A stretch of 13,566 bases of DNA, taken from positions 1-13,566 of the forward strand of contig DYAA01000124.1 in assembly GCA_019419405.1 (NCBI GenBank), read 5' to 3'. Positions 13,491 to 13,566 of the stretch are shown in pieces; the stretch's first letter is position 1, and each line of letters starts with the position of its first letter. Origin of the DNA: Collinsella sp. (lineage in GTDB: Bacteria; Actinomycetota; Coriobacteriia; Coriobacteriales; Coriobacteriaceae). The translations under genes and the position numbers were made by a program. The notes under the pieces were generated by a model. The model was given only the letters and a program-made list of their open reading frames with translations, was not told where the DNA came from and did not search any database.

Positions 13491-13546
13491 TAGTCGTTGG
13501 GGACGTTCTTTAATGACTAGTCGTTTAAGAACGTCCCCAACGACTA
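13491..13546. repeat. 56-base near-perfect palindrome
   Basis: A perfect 20-base inverted repeat (13491-13510 with 13527-13546) flanks a 16-base centre that itself contains the palindrome GACTAGTC. The stem carries a GGGGACGTTCTT run. No T tract follows on either side and no frame crosses it. Part of it recurs beside manO (9882-9894). It looks like a dispersed REP- or MITE-like element rather than a terminator. The remaining 20 bases to the window edge show nothing I can name. Confidence 0.85.
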
Positions 13547-13566
13547 AGCTAGGCGATGTGGAGGGG

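Overview
The window looks like a chromosomal stretch of a high-GC Actinomycetota, most likely a Coriobacteriia gut bacterium such as Collinsella or a relative. This is an inference. It rests on the actinobacterial fhaA-fhaB-pstP-rodA/pbpA-pknB gene order, on the rodA-pbpA fusion, and on a mannose-family PTS operon of Firmicutes/Coriobacteriia style that carries a DUF956 (ManO) gene. No database search was possible.

Left arm, about 1-9330, all plus strand. The 3' end of a large membrane protein (perhaps the tail of a Ser/Thr kinase) is followed by an FhaA-like DUF3662+FHA protein, an FhaB-like membrane-anchored FHA protein, a PP2C phosphatase with a long disordered N-terminus and one membrane span, a natural fusion of a SEDS glycosyltransferase (RodA/FtsW) with a class B penicillin-binding transpeptidase (PbpA type), and a PknB-type Ser/Thr kinase with four PASTA repeats. 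The first five genes are tightly packed, with two 4-base overlaps and short gaps. The kinase has its own 132-base leader, and a strong terminator closes the block. Together they form a peptidoglycan synthesis and phospho-signalling module: the PASTA kinase senses cell wall fragments, the phosphatase reverses it, the FHA proteins read phospho-threonines, and the fusion enzyme makes and crosslinks the glycan.

Middle, about 9235-9891, no protein genes. It holds a minus-strand tRNA-Arg(CCT) with encoded CCA. Downstream of that tRNA lies an imperfect 72-base direct duplication of its 3' end and terminator-like hairpin, plus a short inverted tRNA fragment. Upstream of the tRNA lies a tandem array of about 3.5 palindromic units with a period of about 61 bases. 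Part of the array's last segment resembles a near-perfect 56-base palindrome at the far right end of the window.

Right arm, about 9892-13174, all minus strand. This is a mannose-family PTS operon read IIAB, IIC, IID, then a hairpin terminator, then DUF956/ManO. It imports and phosphorylates a hexose (mannose, glucose, fructose or similar). Its upstream region, 13175-13490, is AT-rich and non-coding, with three TTTAAA-centred palindromes and a TATACT -10-like box. The large palindrome follows.

The coding content is mostly recognisable core biology. The least explained material is the repeat family around the tRNA and at the right edge, and the terminator/promoter arrangement in front of manO.
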